DNA from: Prevotella sp.
GTDB taxonomy: Bacteria; Bacteroidota; Bacteroidia; Bacteroidales; Bacteroidaceae
DNA length: 64,000 nt
Assembly (NCBI GenBank): GCA_015060485.1
Contig: SUYI01000013.1
Coordinates: 16,738 to 80,737, forward strand
Reading direction: 5' to 3'
Shown in pieces: positions 8,562 to 16,557 of the stretch (position 1 is its first letter; each line of letters starts with the position of its first letter). Position numbers and translations under genes: made by a program. The notes beneath the pieces are model-generated. The model saw only the letters and a list, made by a program, of their open reading frames with translations, was not told where the DNA came from and searched no databases.

Positions 8562-10097
8562 TTACTCTGGATAGTCACCCGTCGGGTTCTGATCTGTTTC
8601 AACCTTCATGTTCTCGTTTCCGTCGAACTCAGCCTGCGGAATAGTGAGCACATTCATGTAAGCCTCAGGATCGTCGGTGGGTCTGCCAGTTAGCAGAGCA
8701 GCCTCAGGCCAGCCCTGAGCCTCGGTACGGATGAAGCCCTGCTTCAGGCGCTTCAGGTCGTACATACGGCCAAACTCACCCCACAGCTCAATACGGCGCT
8801 GGATCAGGATCTCCTCGAGCAGTGAACCCGTCTCGTCAGCAGGAGCAGACGTCTTGCCCAGGGCAGTACCAGTCTTGGTGGTCGTATAAGCGGCATCGCG
8901 ACGGCTCATCAGCGCCATCAGGTCTTCCTTGGCAGCAGCCTCGTTGCCAGCGCGGCATTCAGCCTCAGCAGCGGTCAGATACATCTCCTCCACACGCATG
9001 AAGATGTAGTCGCCCAGCCAAGTAGAAGCATCAGAGAAGTGGAATTTCTCCTGCTGGTAGCTGTTGGTAGTATCCCACCAAGCCAGACGATCGTCTGTGG
9101 AAGACATCTTGGCATAGAGCTCAGCATTGATGCGCTTGGGAGCGGTCTGTGCATACGACTTACCACCCTCAAGGTCCATGTGAGCGAAGAAGCTGGCATA
9201 CATACCAACCTGGTCGGCAATAATGCCTGCACCCCACATGACATTGTTAGCAGCGACATTGTTCGTGCCTGCGAACGAAGCCACGGGCAGAATAGTGCAT
9301 CCGCTGGCGTCGATGGCAGCGTGAGCAGCAGTAGCAGCGTCATTCCACTTGTTCTCTACCAGGCAGATACGAGCCTTCAGAGCCTGTGCCACTGAATAGT
9401 CGATGTGGCTCTTGTCCTTGCGGGTAGTACCCTGAAGCAGCGTGACAGCTTCGTTGATGTCCTTGTCAATCTGGGCATACACCTCAGCATTGGTAGAACG
9501 GGGCTGACCCTTGGTCTCAGGCGACGTCGGCTCGATATAGAGAGGAACACACTTCTCGCTCTCGTGACCTACCAGCGTACGTGCAAAGTACTGAGACAGC
9601 ATGAAATAGCTGTAGGCACGGATGGCATAAGCCTGTCCGATGACATAGTTCACCTCGCTGGGAGCACCGCCCATCGATTCCTTGGCAGCAATGATGTAGT
9701 TGGCATTTGCAATCCAGTTGTAGTAAGCATACCACAGGTCGTAGCTGCGCCATACACTAGATGAGAAACGGCTCTTTACGTTGTAGCAGGCGTCGAACCA
9801 GAACCAACCGGATCCCTGGGCACCCATCACGTGGTCTTCACCCATGACGTCGGCGCAGAGGGAATAAGCGGTAATACCGAAGCACTGGTGCGTGTTACCT
9901 GTCGTTGACCATCCTGCGGTGTACATCTCACGATAGATACCGTTCAGGGTCACCAACGCTGCATTGGCGTTGGCCAGCAGTCCCTGTCCAGACATCGACT
10001 GGGTGGGAGCGGTCTCAATTTGTTCCTTCGAGCAGGATGTCACAAGCATGCTACCTGCCAAAAGACCTAAACATGTATATTTGAATATCGATTTCAT
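8562..10097 (-). CDS. SusD/RagB family nutrient-binding outer-membrane lipoprotein
   Basis: SusD-like proteins form the lid over a SusC channel and bind the incoming glycan or peptide. The 511-residue product has a lipobox ending at Cys22 (MLVTSC). It has the tetratricopeptide-like helical scaffold, including YVIGQAYAIRAYSYFMLSQY and AQALKARICLVENKW. The family's C-terminal signature EEILIQRRIELWGEFGRMYD is followed by LKRLKQGF. It lies 45 bp downstream of the susC-like gene and is clearly in one operon with it. The substrate cannot be told from sequence, and no carbohydrate enzyme is in this operon. Confidence 0.95.
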   Translation of the reverse strand: MKSIFKYTCLGLLAGSMLVTSCSKEQIETAPTQSMSGQGLLANANAALVTLNGIYREMYTAGWSTTGNTHQCFGITAYSLCADVMGEDHVMGAQGSGWFWFDACYNVKSRFSSSVWRSYDLWYAYYNWIANANYIIAAKESMGGAPSEVNYVIGQAYAIRAYSYFMLSQYFARTLVGHESEKCVPLYIEPTSPETKGQPRSTNAEVYAQIDKDINEAVTLLQGTTRKDKSHIDYSVAQALKARICLVENKWNDAATAAHAAIDASGCTILPVASFAGTNNVAANNVMWGAGIIADQVGMYASFFAHMDLEGGKSYAQTAPKRINAELYAKMSSTDDRLAWWDTTNSYQQEKFHFSDASTWLGDYIFMRVEEMYLTAAEAECRAGNEAAAKEDLMALMSRRDAAYTTTKTGTALGKTSAPADETGSLLEEILIQRRIELWGEFGRMYDLKRLKQGFIRTEAQGWPEAALLTGRPTDDPEAYMNVLTIPQAEFDGNENMKVETDQNPTGDYPE

Positions 10098-10142
10098 AAC
10101 TTTTTCGTATTATATGTTTCTTTTCAAGTGTATTCAATATCC

Positions 10143-13100
10143 TTAGAACTTGAGCTCCAGACCAATAGTCCACGTCTTATTGGGCACATAGTTGTAATCC
10201 GTACCACCGCTGAAGTTGTACTGAGGATCCATACCGTCGAGATGCGACCAGATAGCCAGATTGTCGACAGAAGCGAATACGCGGAGGTTCTGCATGCCAA
10301 TGCGGCGAATCAGGTTCGTGGGAATCGTGTAACCCAGCGTGATGTTCTTGATAGCAAAGTAAGAAGCATCAATCAGATAACGGTCTGTAACCAGGTTAGA
10401 GCTGGCAATCTCGACACGGGGAACATCCGTAACGTCGCCGGGCTGCTGCCAACGACGCAAAGCGTTCGAGTGCCATGTGCTGCTGAGATACCACAAATCC
10501 ATCAAACTACCATAGTTGCTGTCGTACACCTTACCACCGATGCTATAAGTAGTCAAGATCGAGAGGTCGATACCCTTATAGCTCAGGTTGCTCGAGATGC
10601 TTCCGTAGAGGTCGGGGATACGGCTGTCAAGGTAATATTTTGATGCATTAGCTTCAGCTGTAGAACTGGTGATATACTCAGAACCGGGAATCATGTCGCC
10701 ATTGTCGTCCTTCTTGTAAGCCCAGTAAAGCTGTGCACCTGTTGCAGGATCAACACCAGCCGACTTAGCCATGTAGAATGTATTCAGAGGCATACCTTCC
10801 TTGATGACACGAACACCCTTGATGATTTCAGGCGACTCATTGGTCAGTTTCAGCACCTTGTTGCCGACGGTAGAACCCATCCAGGTCAAATCCCAGCGCA
10901 GGTCCTTGGTCTTCACAGGCGTTACGCCAATCTCCATCTCGACACCCGTGTTGCGCATGTCACCCACGTTGGCGTTGTAACCAGTGAAACCGGTCGACAG
11001 AGCCATCGGGTATTCCAGCAGCATGTCGGTAGTCTTCTTATAGTAGTATTCGAAGCTGAAGCGTACACGCTGATCGAACAGGGTACCCTCCAAACCGATG
11101 TTGAAGTTGTTGTTCTTCTCCCAAGAAACGTCCTTAGTCTCCAGCGTAGACACCACAGCACCGATGTTGTTACCATTGTTCCAACCCAGCTCATAGAGGC
11201 TCTGCCAAAGGTAGTAGTTCGAGTAGCCGTCGCTGTCGAGGATGTCATCGTTACCCTGCTGACCATAGCTGGCCTTGAACGACAGGTTGTCAATCCATGT
11301 AATGTCTCTCATGAAGTTCTCCTTCGAGATACGCCAGTTACCACCGATTGACCAGAACGTACCAGTCCAGTTGTCCTTGTAGAAACGCGAAGAAGCATCA
11401 CTACGCAGTGAGAACGACAGATAGTACTTATCGTCGTAGTTGTAATTAACACGGCTCAAGAACGAATTGATACGATAGTTGTCAGAGTAAGAGCTGGCCT
11501 CGTACATGTTGGCTGCCGGGCCGAGTTCGTAGATACCGTCTACGAGGTTGGTACGACCGGCGGTCAGATATCTGTAGTTGTAGGCATACCACTCATGACC
11601 CAGCATCACGTCGATGTTGTGACGTTCGAAGGTGCGGTTCCAAGTGAGCAGCTCGTTGAAGGTGTAGCTCTGAGTACGATAGTTGTACTTCTGAATCAAA
11701 CCACCCGAGCTAGCCTGATTACCATGATACATATTCATGTAGCGCATGCGGTTCTGGTTCTCGTAGTCGAAACCGAAGTTCACGCTCAGCTTCAGACCCT
11801 GCAGCCAACCGGCAGAAGCGTCGTCAGTACCCAGCACGATACCGGTACGTGCACCGGCAATGTCGCGGATACGCTCACCCTTGTCGTCATACAGACCACC
11901 CAGGGGGTTATAGTCGTTGACGCTACCGAAACGGCGGCCCAGGTCACTGTCACCGTAGTCATACTGTGCTTCACCAGTCTCACTGAGCAGGTTGTTACCC
12001 TGCATATCCTTCAGATAAACGGGGAAGATAGGCGATACAAACTGTGAGGAGTACCATACGTTAGAAGTAGAAGTGCCGTCATAGTCGTTGGCATTCGAGA
12101 TAGAGTGAGCCAGCGTGGTGCTCAAGTTAGCACGGAACCACTTGGTCACCTCGGTGTCCACACTCAGACGGGCATTGTAACGCTGGAAGTTGGTGGTCTT
12201 CAAAATACCATCCTCGTTCACGTAACCCAGTGACAGCATGTACTTGGTCTTGTCAGAACCGCCGCTGATCGAGAATTGATGCTCGTGACGCAGGGCGTTC
12301 TTATTCTCGATGGCATCCATCCAGTTCTCGTCCCAGGCAGCCTGTGCGTCAGCACGAACCTGACCGGTAGCGGGATCGATGATGGTGTCCCAAGTATAGT
12401 TCTTGAACGGGTTGTAGTGCTCACCACCCAGGTTCAGACCCAGCTGGTTGCGACCATATTCCTCAGCATCAGCCCAAGTGTAGCCGTTTCCGAAGTAAGC
12501 CTGGTTGCGCAGAGCCTCGTAAGTCAGCTGCACAAACTCCTTCTGGTCCACCAGGTCGTAGCGCTTCTGGGCACGGTTTGACCAACCGACGGTAGAACGC
12601 CACGTTACCTGAGCCTTACCTTCCTTACCCTTCTTGGTAGTAATCATCACCACACCGTTGGCACCGCGGGCACCATACAGAGCACCGGCAGAAGCATCCT
12701 TCAGCACAGTCATCGACTCCACGTCAGCGGGGTTCAGCGAGCTCAGCGAACCATCGTAAGGCACACCGTCAACCACGTACAGAGGAGCAGAAGAAGCGTT
12801 GATAGAACCATAACCACGGATACGGATGCTGGGAGCAGAACCGGGCTGACCGTCGGCAGATGTCATCTGCACACCGCTTACCTGGCCCTCAAGACCCTTG
12901 GCAACGTTGGTGATAGGACGAAGCTCGATTTTCTCACCGCCTACGCTCTGGGCAGAACCGGTGAACGACGATTTCTTCGTTGTACCATAAGCCACCACAA
13001 TCACTTCGTCGAGTGCTGTCTGGTCGCTCGTCAGCACGATGCGCATGTTGGGACGGGCGCTCACCTCAATGGGTTCCATACCGATGTAAGTAATGCGCAG

Positions 13101-13310
13101 CACGTTCTTGCCGGCAGGACATGTCAGCGAGAACTTACCATTAGCGTCTGTTACAGTACCAACCTGAGTTCCCACTACGAGAACGGAAGCACCGATGACG
13201 GGCTGTCCGTCTTCCTGAGAGGTAACAGTACCGCTAACCTTTGTCTGGGCCAGAGCCACTCCTACCATGAGGAACAGACTGACCAGAATCATTGTTAATC
13301 TTTGTTTCAT
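10143..13310 (-). CDS. SusC/RagA family TonB-linked outer-membrane transporter
   Basis: The 1055-residue product has a signal peptide (cleavage near VALAQ), a carboxypeptidase-regulatory-like domain (residues ~24-95), a TonB-dependent plug (~110-225) and a 22-strand barrel. The SusC signatures VTSQEDGQPVIGASV, ASAGALYGARGANGVVMITT and the C-terminal TWTIGLELKF are present. It imports oligosaccharides or peptides with the SusD partner, using TonB energy. A promoter lies about 100 bp upstream. No anti-sigma factor or hybrid two-component gene is adjacent, so regulation is not visible. Confidence 0.96.
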   Translation of the reverse strand: MKQRLTMILVSLFLMVGVALAQTKVSGTVTSQEDGQPVIGASVLVVGTQVGTVTDANGKFSLTCPAGKNVLRITYIGMEPIEVSARPNMRIVLTSDQTALDEVIVVAYGTTKKSSFTGSAQSVGGEKIELRPITNVAKGLEGQVSGVQMTSADGQPGSAPSIRIRGYGSINASSAPLYVVDGVPYDGSLSSLNPADVESMTVLKDASAGALYGARGANGVVMITTKKGKEGKAQVTWRSTVGWSNRAQKRYDLVDQKEFVQLTYEALRNQAYFGNGYTWADAEEYGRNQLGLNLGGEHYNPFKNYTWDTIIDPATGQVRADAQAAWDENWMDAIENKNALRHEHQFSISGGSDKTKYMLSLGYVNEDGILKTTNFQRYNARLSVDTEVTKWFRANLSTTLAHSISNANDYDGTSTSNVWYSSQFVSPIFPVYLKDMQGNNLLSETGEAQYDYGDSDLGRRFGSVNDYNPLGGLYDDKGERIRDIAGARTGIVLGTDDASAGWLQGLKLSVNFGFDYENQNRMRYMNMYHGNQASSGGLIQKYNYRTQSYTFNELLTWNRTFERHNIDVMLGHEWYAYNYRYLTAGRTNLVDGIYELGPAANMYEASSYSDNYRINSFLSRVNYNYDDKYYLSFSLRSDASSRFYKDNWTGTFWSIGGNWRISKENFMRDITWIDNLSFKASYGQQGNDDILDSDGYSNYYLWQSLYELGWNNGNNIGAVVSTLETKDVSWEKNNNFNIGLEGTLFDQRVRFSFEYYYKKTTDMLLEYPMALSTGFTGYNANVGDMRNTGVEMEIGVTPVKTKDLRWDLTWMGSTVGNKVLKLTNESPEIIKGVRVIKEGMPLNTFYMAKSAGVDPATGAQLYWAYKKDDNGDMIPGSEYITSSTAEANASKYYLDSRIPDLYGSISSNLSYKGIDLSILTTYSIGGKVYDSNYGSLMDLWYLSSTWHSNALRRWQQPGDVTDVPRVEIASSNLVTDRYLIDASYFAIKNITLGYTIPTNLIRRIGMQNLRVFASVDNLAIWSHLDGMDPQYNFSGGTDYNYVPNKTWTIGLELKF

Positions 13311-13419
13311 AAATCTCTCTCGTTTTGTTTATATTAATACTAATTATATATTGATGTACGTGTACATTATCATATAGCAGTATGCTGGTTTTACGCCTTT
13401 TCCAACGAAATCGACCGTG

Positions 13420-13451
13420 CAAAGATAATATATAAGTTTCTAAAAAACAAA
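13420..13451 (-). promoter_or_regulatory. Promoter of the SusC/SusD operon
   Basis: On the minus strand TTTG (13448-13451) and TATCTTTG (13420-13427) are 20 bp apart. The expected start near 13413 leaves a leader of about 100 nt before the susC-like ATG. The rest of the 13311-13572 gap is AT-rich with no further gene seen. Confidence 0.7.
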
Positions 13452-13572
13452 TAAAATTATAAAAAATACACATTTTGGCACGAAAAGTTAACTAAAATCA
13501 GCCATTTTGGTACTTTTTTATGCGTTTTTCATGCATTATTATTGTATTTTGTTAATACTAAAAAGCGTTTTT

Positions 13573-14025
13573 TCAACGTTTGTTCCTGAAGAAGTCCTGC
13601 ATCAGCTGTCGGCATTCCTCCTCCAGAACACCGCCAACGACGCTGCATTTGGCATGCAGGGCATGAGGAGCATGGTCCGTATAGCCCCGTTTTTCGTCAC
13701 GACAGCCATAGACGATGCGGGGAACCTGGCTCCATCCCAAGGCCCCGGCACACATCACGCAGGGCTCAACAGTGACGTATAGCGTACAGTCCGTCAGGTA
13801 CTTCCCGCCTAACTCGTTGGCAGCCTGTGTGATAGCCTGCATTTCGGCATGAGCCGTCACGTCGTGCAGCGTCTCTGTCAGGTTATGCGCCCGGGCAATC
13901 ACATGATCCCGACACACCACCACTGCACCGATGGGAATCTCGCCCTCAGCCATCGCTGCTTCAGCCTCCTGCAAGGCCTTCCGCATATACAATTCGTCTT
14001 TTCTTTTCTGTTCGTCTGTTATCAT
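13573..14025 (-). CDS. tadA: tRNA-specific adenosine deaminase TadA
   Basis: TadA deaminates A34 of tRNA to inosine, widening decoding of the wobble position. The catalytic zinc site of cytidine-deaminase-like enzymes is complete: HAE at residues 59-61 and PCVMC at 88-92, counted from MITDEQ. The 150-residue length is normal. An in-frame ATG lies 15 bp upstream at 14040. A promoter box at 14030-14037 ends only 4 bp before the ATG at 14025, so the downstream start is chosen and the mRNA would be leaderless. Confidence 0.92.
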   Translation of the reverse strand: MITDEQKRKDELYMRKALQEAEAAMAEGEIPIGAVVVCRDHVIARAHNLTETLHDVTAHAEMQAITQAANELGGKYLTDCTLYVTVEPCVMCAGALGWSQVPRIVYGCRDEKRGYTDHAPHALHAKCSVVGGVLEEECRQLMQDFFRNKR

Positions 14026-14029
14026 GCTG

Positions 14030-14060
14030 CGAAGGTACAAATAAAAATCGGACCGACAAA
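14030..14060 (-). promoter_or_regulatory. Promoter of tadA, apparently giving a leaderless mRNA
   Basis: TTTG (14057-14060) and TACCTTCG (14030-14037) are spaced by 19 bp on the minus strand. The ATG of tadA begins 5 bases after the -7 box. Confidence 0.55.
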
Positions 14061-14064
14061 ATAG

Positions 14065-14298
14065 TCAGCCCGAAATTTTCCCATTTTCACCATCTTTTTT
14101 CAGTCGCCGCGTAATCAGCTTTACGTAGTAGTCCAGTCCGAAGATGCTGCCCACCAGCAGGAAGGCCTGCGCCACGTAAACCAGTAGTCCATTCGACACG
14201 TCGTCAATCACGACTACCTGGTAAGCCACGAGTGCAATGCTGCTCACAATCAGCAGCACTGCACAAGTGTATTGAGAGATCAGAAAGCCTTGTTTCAT
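14065..14298 (-). CDS. Small two-helix membrane protein
   Basis: The 77-residue product begins MKQGFLISQYTCAVLLIVSS. It has two hydrophobic helices (about 9-28 and 37-58), then a basic tail. No family is recognised. The ATG at 14298 shares one base with the TGA of the 31-codon gene upstream (TGATG), so the two are probably translationally coupled. An alternative GTG lies one codon earlier. It ends a short minus-strand group behind the HU-like gene. Confidence 0.6.
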   Translation of the reverse strand: MKQGFLISQYTCAVLLIVSSIALVAYQVVVIDDVSNGLLVYVAQAFLLVGSIFGLDYYVKLITRRLKKDGENGKISG

Positions 14299-14393
14299 CA
14301 CAGCATCGTTACTGCGGCTCCGCCAGCAGCACCAACAATGAGACTCAGCAAGTACTCCAGCACCTTAAGCAAGATTTTGACCTTTGGATTCAT
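14298..14393 (-). CDS. 31-residue hydrophobic peptide (similar in place and size to 'smalltalk' proteins)
   Basis: The sequence starts MNPKVKILLKVLEYLLSLI and continues with a Gly/Ala-rich stretch ending VTML. It would be a single membrane helix with a basic N-terminus. In many Bacteroidales a ~30-residue 'smalltalk' protein sits beside an HU-like DNA-binding gene. The arrangement is the same here, but this sequence lacks the usual C-terminal GVTSC ending, so membership in that family is an inference. The stop overlaps the next gene's start. Confidence 0.55.
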   Translation of the reverse strand: MNPKVKILLKVLEYLLSLIVGAAGGAAVTML

Positions 14394-14433
14394 AAGCTAA
14401 AACTTTCGAAGTTCAACTTTCACTCAAAAGGAA

Positions 14434-14449
14434 AGCGCCCGAAGGCGCT
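14434..14449 (-). terminator. Hairpin after the HU-like gene
   Basis: AGCGCC and GGCGCT form a 6-bp GC stem around a 4-nt loop, followed on the minus strand by TTCCTTTT. It lies between the HU-like gene and the two small membrane genes and could be a weak terminator. Confidence 0.55.
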
Positions 14450-14455
14450 AACCTT

Positions 14456-15346
14456 TTAGGAGCCGGTCTCGAAGCCGCCGCTGCCGCCGGTGCCCTTAGT
14501 GAACACCTTCGAAGTCACCTGGCTGCTCACACCGTCCTTGATGGCGATGGCCTTGATGGTCGTAGTCTCATCGATGGTGAAGGGCTGGGTGTACAACGTG
14601 TCGTTGGCGTCGGGATCGTCACCATTCTCCGAATAGTAGATGGTTGCGCCGTCAGGACCGCTGATGCTCACCTGGCTGGTCTCCTCGAACGGAGTAGTAC
14701 CGCTAATCGTAGGTGCTGCTACCGTGTTCTGCTGACTCTGCGAACCGGAGTTCTGCGAACCACTGCCACCTTGGTTTTCACTCCCCTCGCCCGTTGGAGA
14801 GGGGTCGGGGGTGAGGCTTCCCTTCAACTCAGCCACTGCGGTGGCAATGGGCTTCAGCGTCTGCACCTTCTTCTCCTTGCCGTTGACGGTCACCGTCACG
14901 GTGTCGATGATGTTACGCAGCTCCAGCGAGCAACGGTTCTTGAACTGCGGACCGCACAGGTTGTCCAGCTTGGTCGAATCGGGCAGGAATCGGATGTGAA
15001 TAGCCTTCACGATGTCGTTCGGGTTCAGTCCGTCCATTGCTGCGATGTTCAACACTGCGGCATCCTTGGCCACCTCGGCGGTGGGGTAGAAGGTTCCCAG
15101 GCTTCCCAGCTGTACAGGCACACCCTGCGCCACCAGTTCGGGCAGACAGTCGGTAATCTGGAGCAGCACACCCTCGACGATCGAACGTCCGTAGATGCTT
15201 CCGTGATCCACCATGTGCTGTGCGAAACCGCGCAACGAAAGGGTCTTCTGCGTGTCTACCTCGGGGTAGTACTTACCGTAGCCCGCGTTCGTGCTGATCT
15301 TGTTCTTACGAAGGTTAATACCCAATGCAATTTTCTCTACTGCCAT
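14456..15346 (-). CDS. HU-like DNA-binding protein with chitobiase-type C-terminal domain
   Basis: The 296-residue product (from MAVEKIALG) has an HU/IHF-like DNA-binding domain in the first ~125 residues (NLRKNKISTNAGYGKYYPEV, LRGFAQHMVDHG, LGSLGTFYPT). Long HU-like proteins of this type are common in Bacteroidales. The C-terminal ~75 residues match the chitobiase/beta-hexosaminidase C-terminal Ig-like fold (GATIYYSENGDDPDANDTLY). A Ser/Gln/Asn-rich linker joins them and contains LTPDPSPTGEG, the translation of a known kind of dispersed palindromic repeat. The upstream ATG at 15379 is less likely. Two tiny membrane genes follow. Confidence 0.8.
   Translation of the reverse strand: MAVEKIALGINLRKNKISTNAGYGKYYPEVDTQKTLSLRGFAQHMVDHGSIYGRSIVEGVLLQITDCLPELVAQGVPVQLGSLGTFYPTAEVAKDAAVLNIAAMDGLNPNDIVKAIHIRFLPDSTKLDNLCGPQFKNRCSLELRNIIDTVTVTVNGKEKKVQTLKPIATAVAELKGSLTPDPSPTGEGSENQGGSGSQNSGSQSQQNTVAAPTISGTTPFEETSQVSISGPDGATIYYSENGDDPDANDTLYTQPFTIDETTTIKAIAIKDGVSSQVTSKVFTKGTGGSGGFETGS
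14779..14818. repeat. Palindromic element inserted in frame in the HU-like gene
   Basis: CTCCCCTC and GAGAGGGG flank a short loop, followed by a G-rich stretch. On the minus strand it encodes LTPDPSPTGEG. The same peptide appears in unrelated proteins of many bacteria as the read-through of an intergenic palindromic repeat. Confidence 0.65.
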
Positions 15347-15531
15347 AGTTTTAAATTTTTGGTCGAAAAGGTTAAACAATTGGTTTGTTGTGTGTTTTTC
15401 AGATGAAGAGCAAGTTTATAGAGTTGCATCTTCACTGAGGGTGCAAAAGTGGGGGCAAGGTAGGTGGATTCTGACTCGCTTGGCCTTCGCAGATCAGCCA
15501 CATTCGCCATTGCTTTTCCTCGATTGCGATG

Positions 15532-15539
15532 CAAAGGTA
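15532..15539 (-). promoter_or_regulatory. -7 promoter element of the HU-like gene
   Basis: TACCTTTG on the minus strand. No good -33 box is visible. The leader to the ATG at 15346 would be about 180 nt. Confidence 0.5.
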
Positions 15540-15540
15540 C

Positions 15541-16308
15541 GAATAATTATTAATACCTTAAAATAATATGCCATTATTTTTTCCGAAAATAACACCCAAT
15601 CTCTCGGAACGCCTCTAAATAAAGGGGCTCCGAGAGGCCGAAATTTTATTTTTTTCGTGAATCATGGGGACTGGAACTGGTGAATCATGGGGACTGGAAC
15701 AATGATAGCAGCGCAGCGAAGATCAGGGTTCCTGTCCCCTGTGATTCGCATCCGGCGAAGCCGGAAAATCCCCCGGTGATTCGCATTCGGCGAAGCCGGA
15801 AACATGAAAATCCTTTACATATTTTTCGCCCTTATTTTCTTACTCCCTCCTGAACCATGAACCCTTAACCCTTCACCGTTCACCCTCTTCCTTTGCGCGC
15901 GGCGCTTACTACTACTAAAAAGGCGGTTTACTTCTTTTCGATTGGCCGTTTAGTAGTAGTAGATTGAAATCGGTGTTTTTGAGGGTCAAAAAGGCAAAGT
16001 CGATGACAGATGACAGATGACAGTTTATTTGGCGAGCAAATTACTGCAAATGCGAAATTTTCTTACAAAAGATAGTATTATATATATAATATATATATTA
16101 TATAATATAATAAACTTTTTCTTCCCCTTTTTACCCCCTTGCTGAGAAAACTGTCATCTGTCATCTGTCATCGTTCGGGCAAGGTTTGATGAATTGTTAA
16201 ATTTGTGTTAAAGTCGGAGGGTGTATCGACTTTTGAAACACCCTTAGTCGTATATTTGCACCGTCCTTCGCGACAATAAATTTGTAATAACTCTAAAAAC
16301 TTTGAATT
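15541..16308. other. Gene-free block packed with repeats
   Basis: No gene was found in this 768-bp stretch. It contains a hairpin (CTCTCGGA 15601-15608 with TCCGAGAG 15629-15636), likely a two-way terminator. A 23-bp unit is doubled at 15657-15701. A 35-bp unit starts at 15741 and repeats, for 28 bp, from 15776, each copy with the small palindrome CCGGCGAAGCCGG. A TACTACTACTAAA / TTTAGTAGTAGTA inverted pair lies at 15907-15919 and 15949-15961. A 26-bp perfect inverted repeat around an AT-rich loop lies at 16001-16173. A promoter element TATATTTG lies at 16251-16258. Confidence 0.8.
16001..16173. repeat. 26-bp perfect inverted repeat of 7-bp units around an AT-rich loop
   Basis: The left arm (16001-16026) holds three GATGACA heptamers followed by GTTT. 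The right arm (16148-16173) is its exact reverse complement. The 121-bp loop contains about 40 bp of alternating A/T with local palindromes. Two GATGACA units recur at 22835-22848, in the 3' end of the primase-like gene. Confidence 0.9.
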
Positions 16309-16494
16309 ATGATGTGGAAATTTAACATTGTCAAGACCATCGTGACTCCAATAGAGTTGGAGGCAGAAAACTTTGTAGAGGCTTTAAGCAAAGCCCAGAC
16401 TCTGGCATCAGAGGTAGATACAGACCACGGGACTGTGAATTATACGATAGACACAAGACCTTCGGATTCTCAGATAAAATGGGCTGATCATTAA
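16309..16494 (+). CDS. Small hypothetical protein (61 residues)
   Basis: The product begins MMWKFNIVKTIVTPIELEA. It is soluble and mixed alpha/beta, with no family recognised. ATG codons at 16309 and 16312 are both possible starts. A TATATTTG promoter element lies 51 bp upstream. The WYL regulator gene starts 63 bp after its stop on the same strand, so the two may share a transcript. The 61-residue size and the A-rich leader are consistent with a real gene, but no motif confirms it. Confidence 0.55.
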   Translation: MMWKFNIVKTIVTPIELEAENFVEALSKAQTLASEVDTDHGTVNYTIDTRPSDSQIKWADH

Positions 16495-16557
16495 GAACGG
16501 GAACAAGAATCGCAAAAATGATTTGGAGATATAAATAATTTCACCCGAAACGCATAT

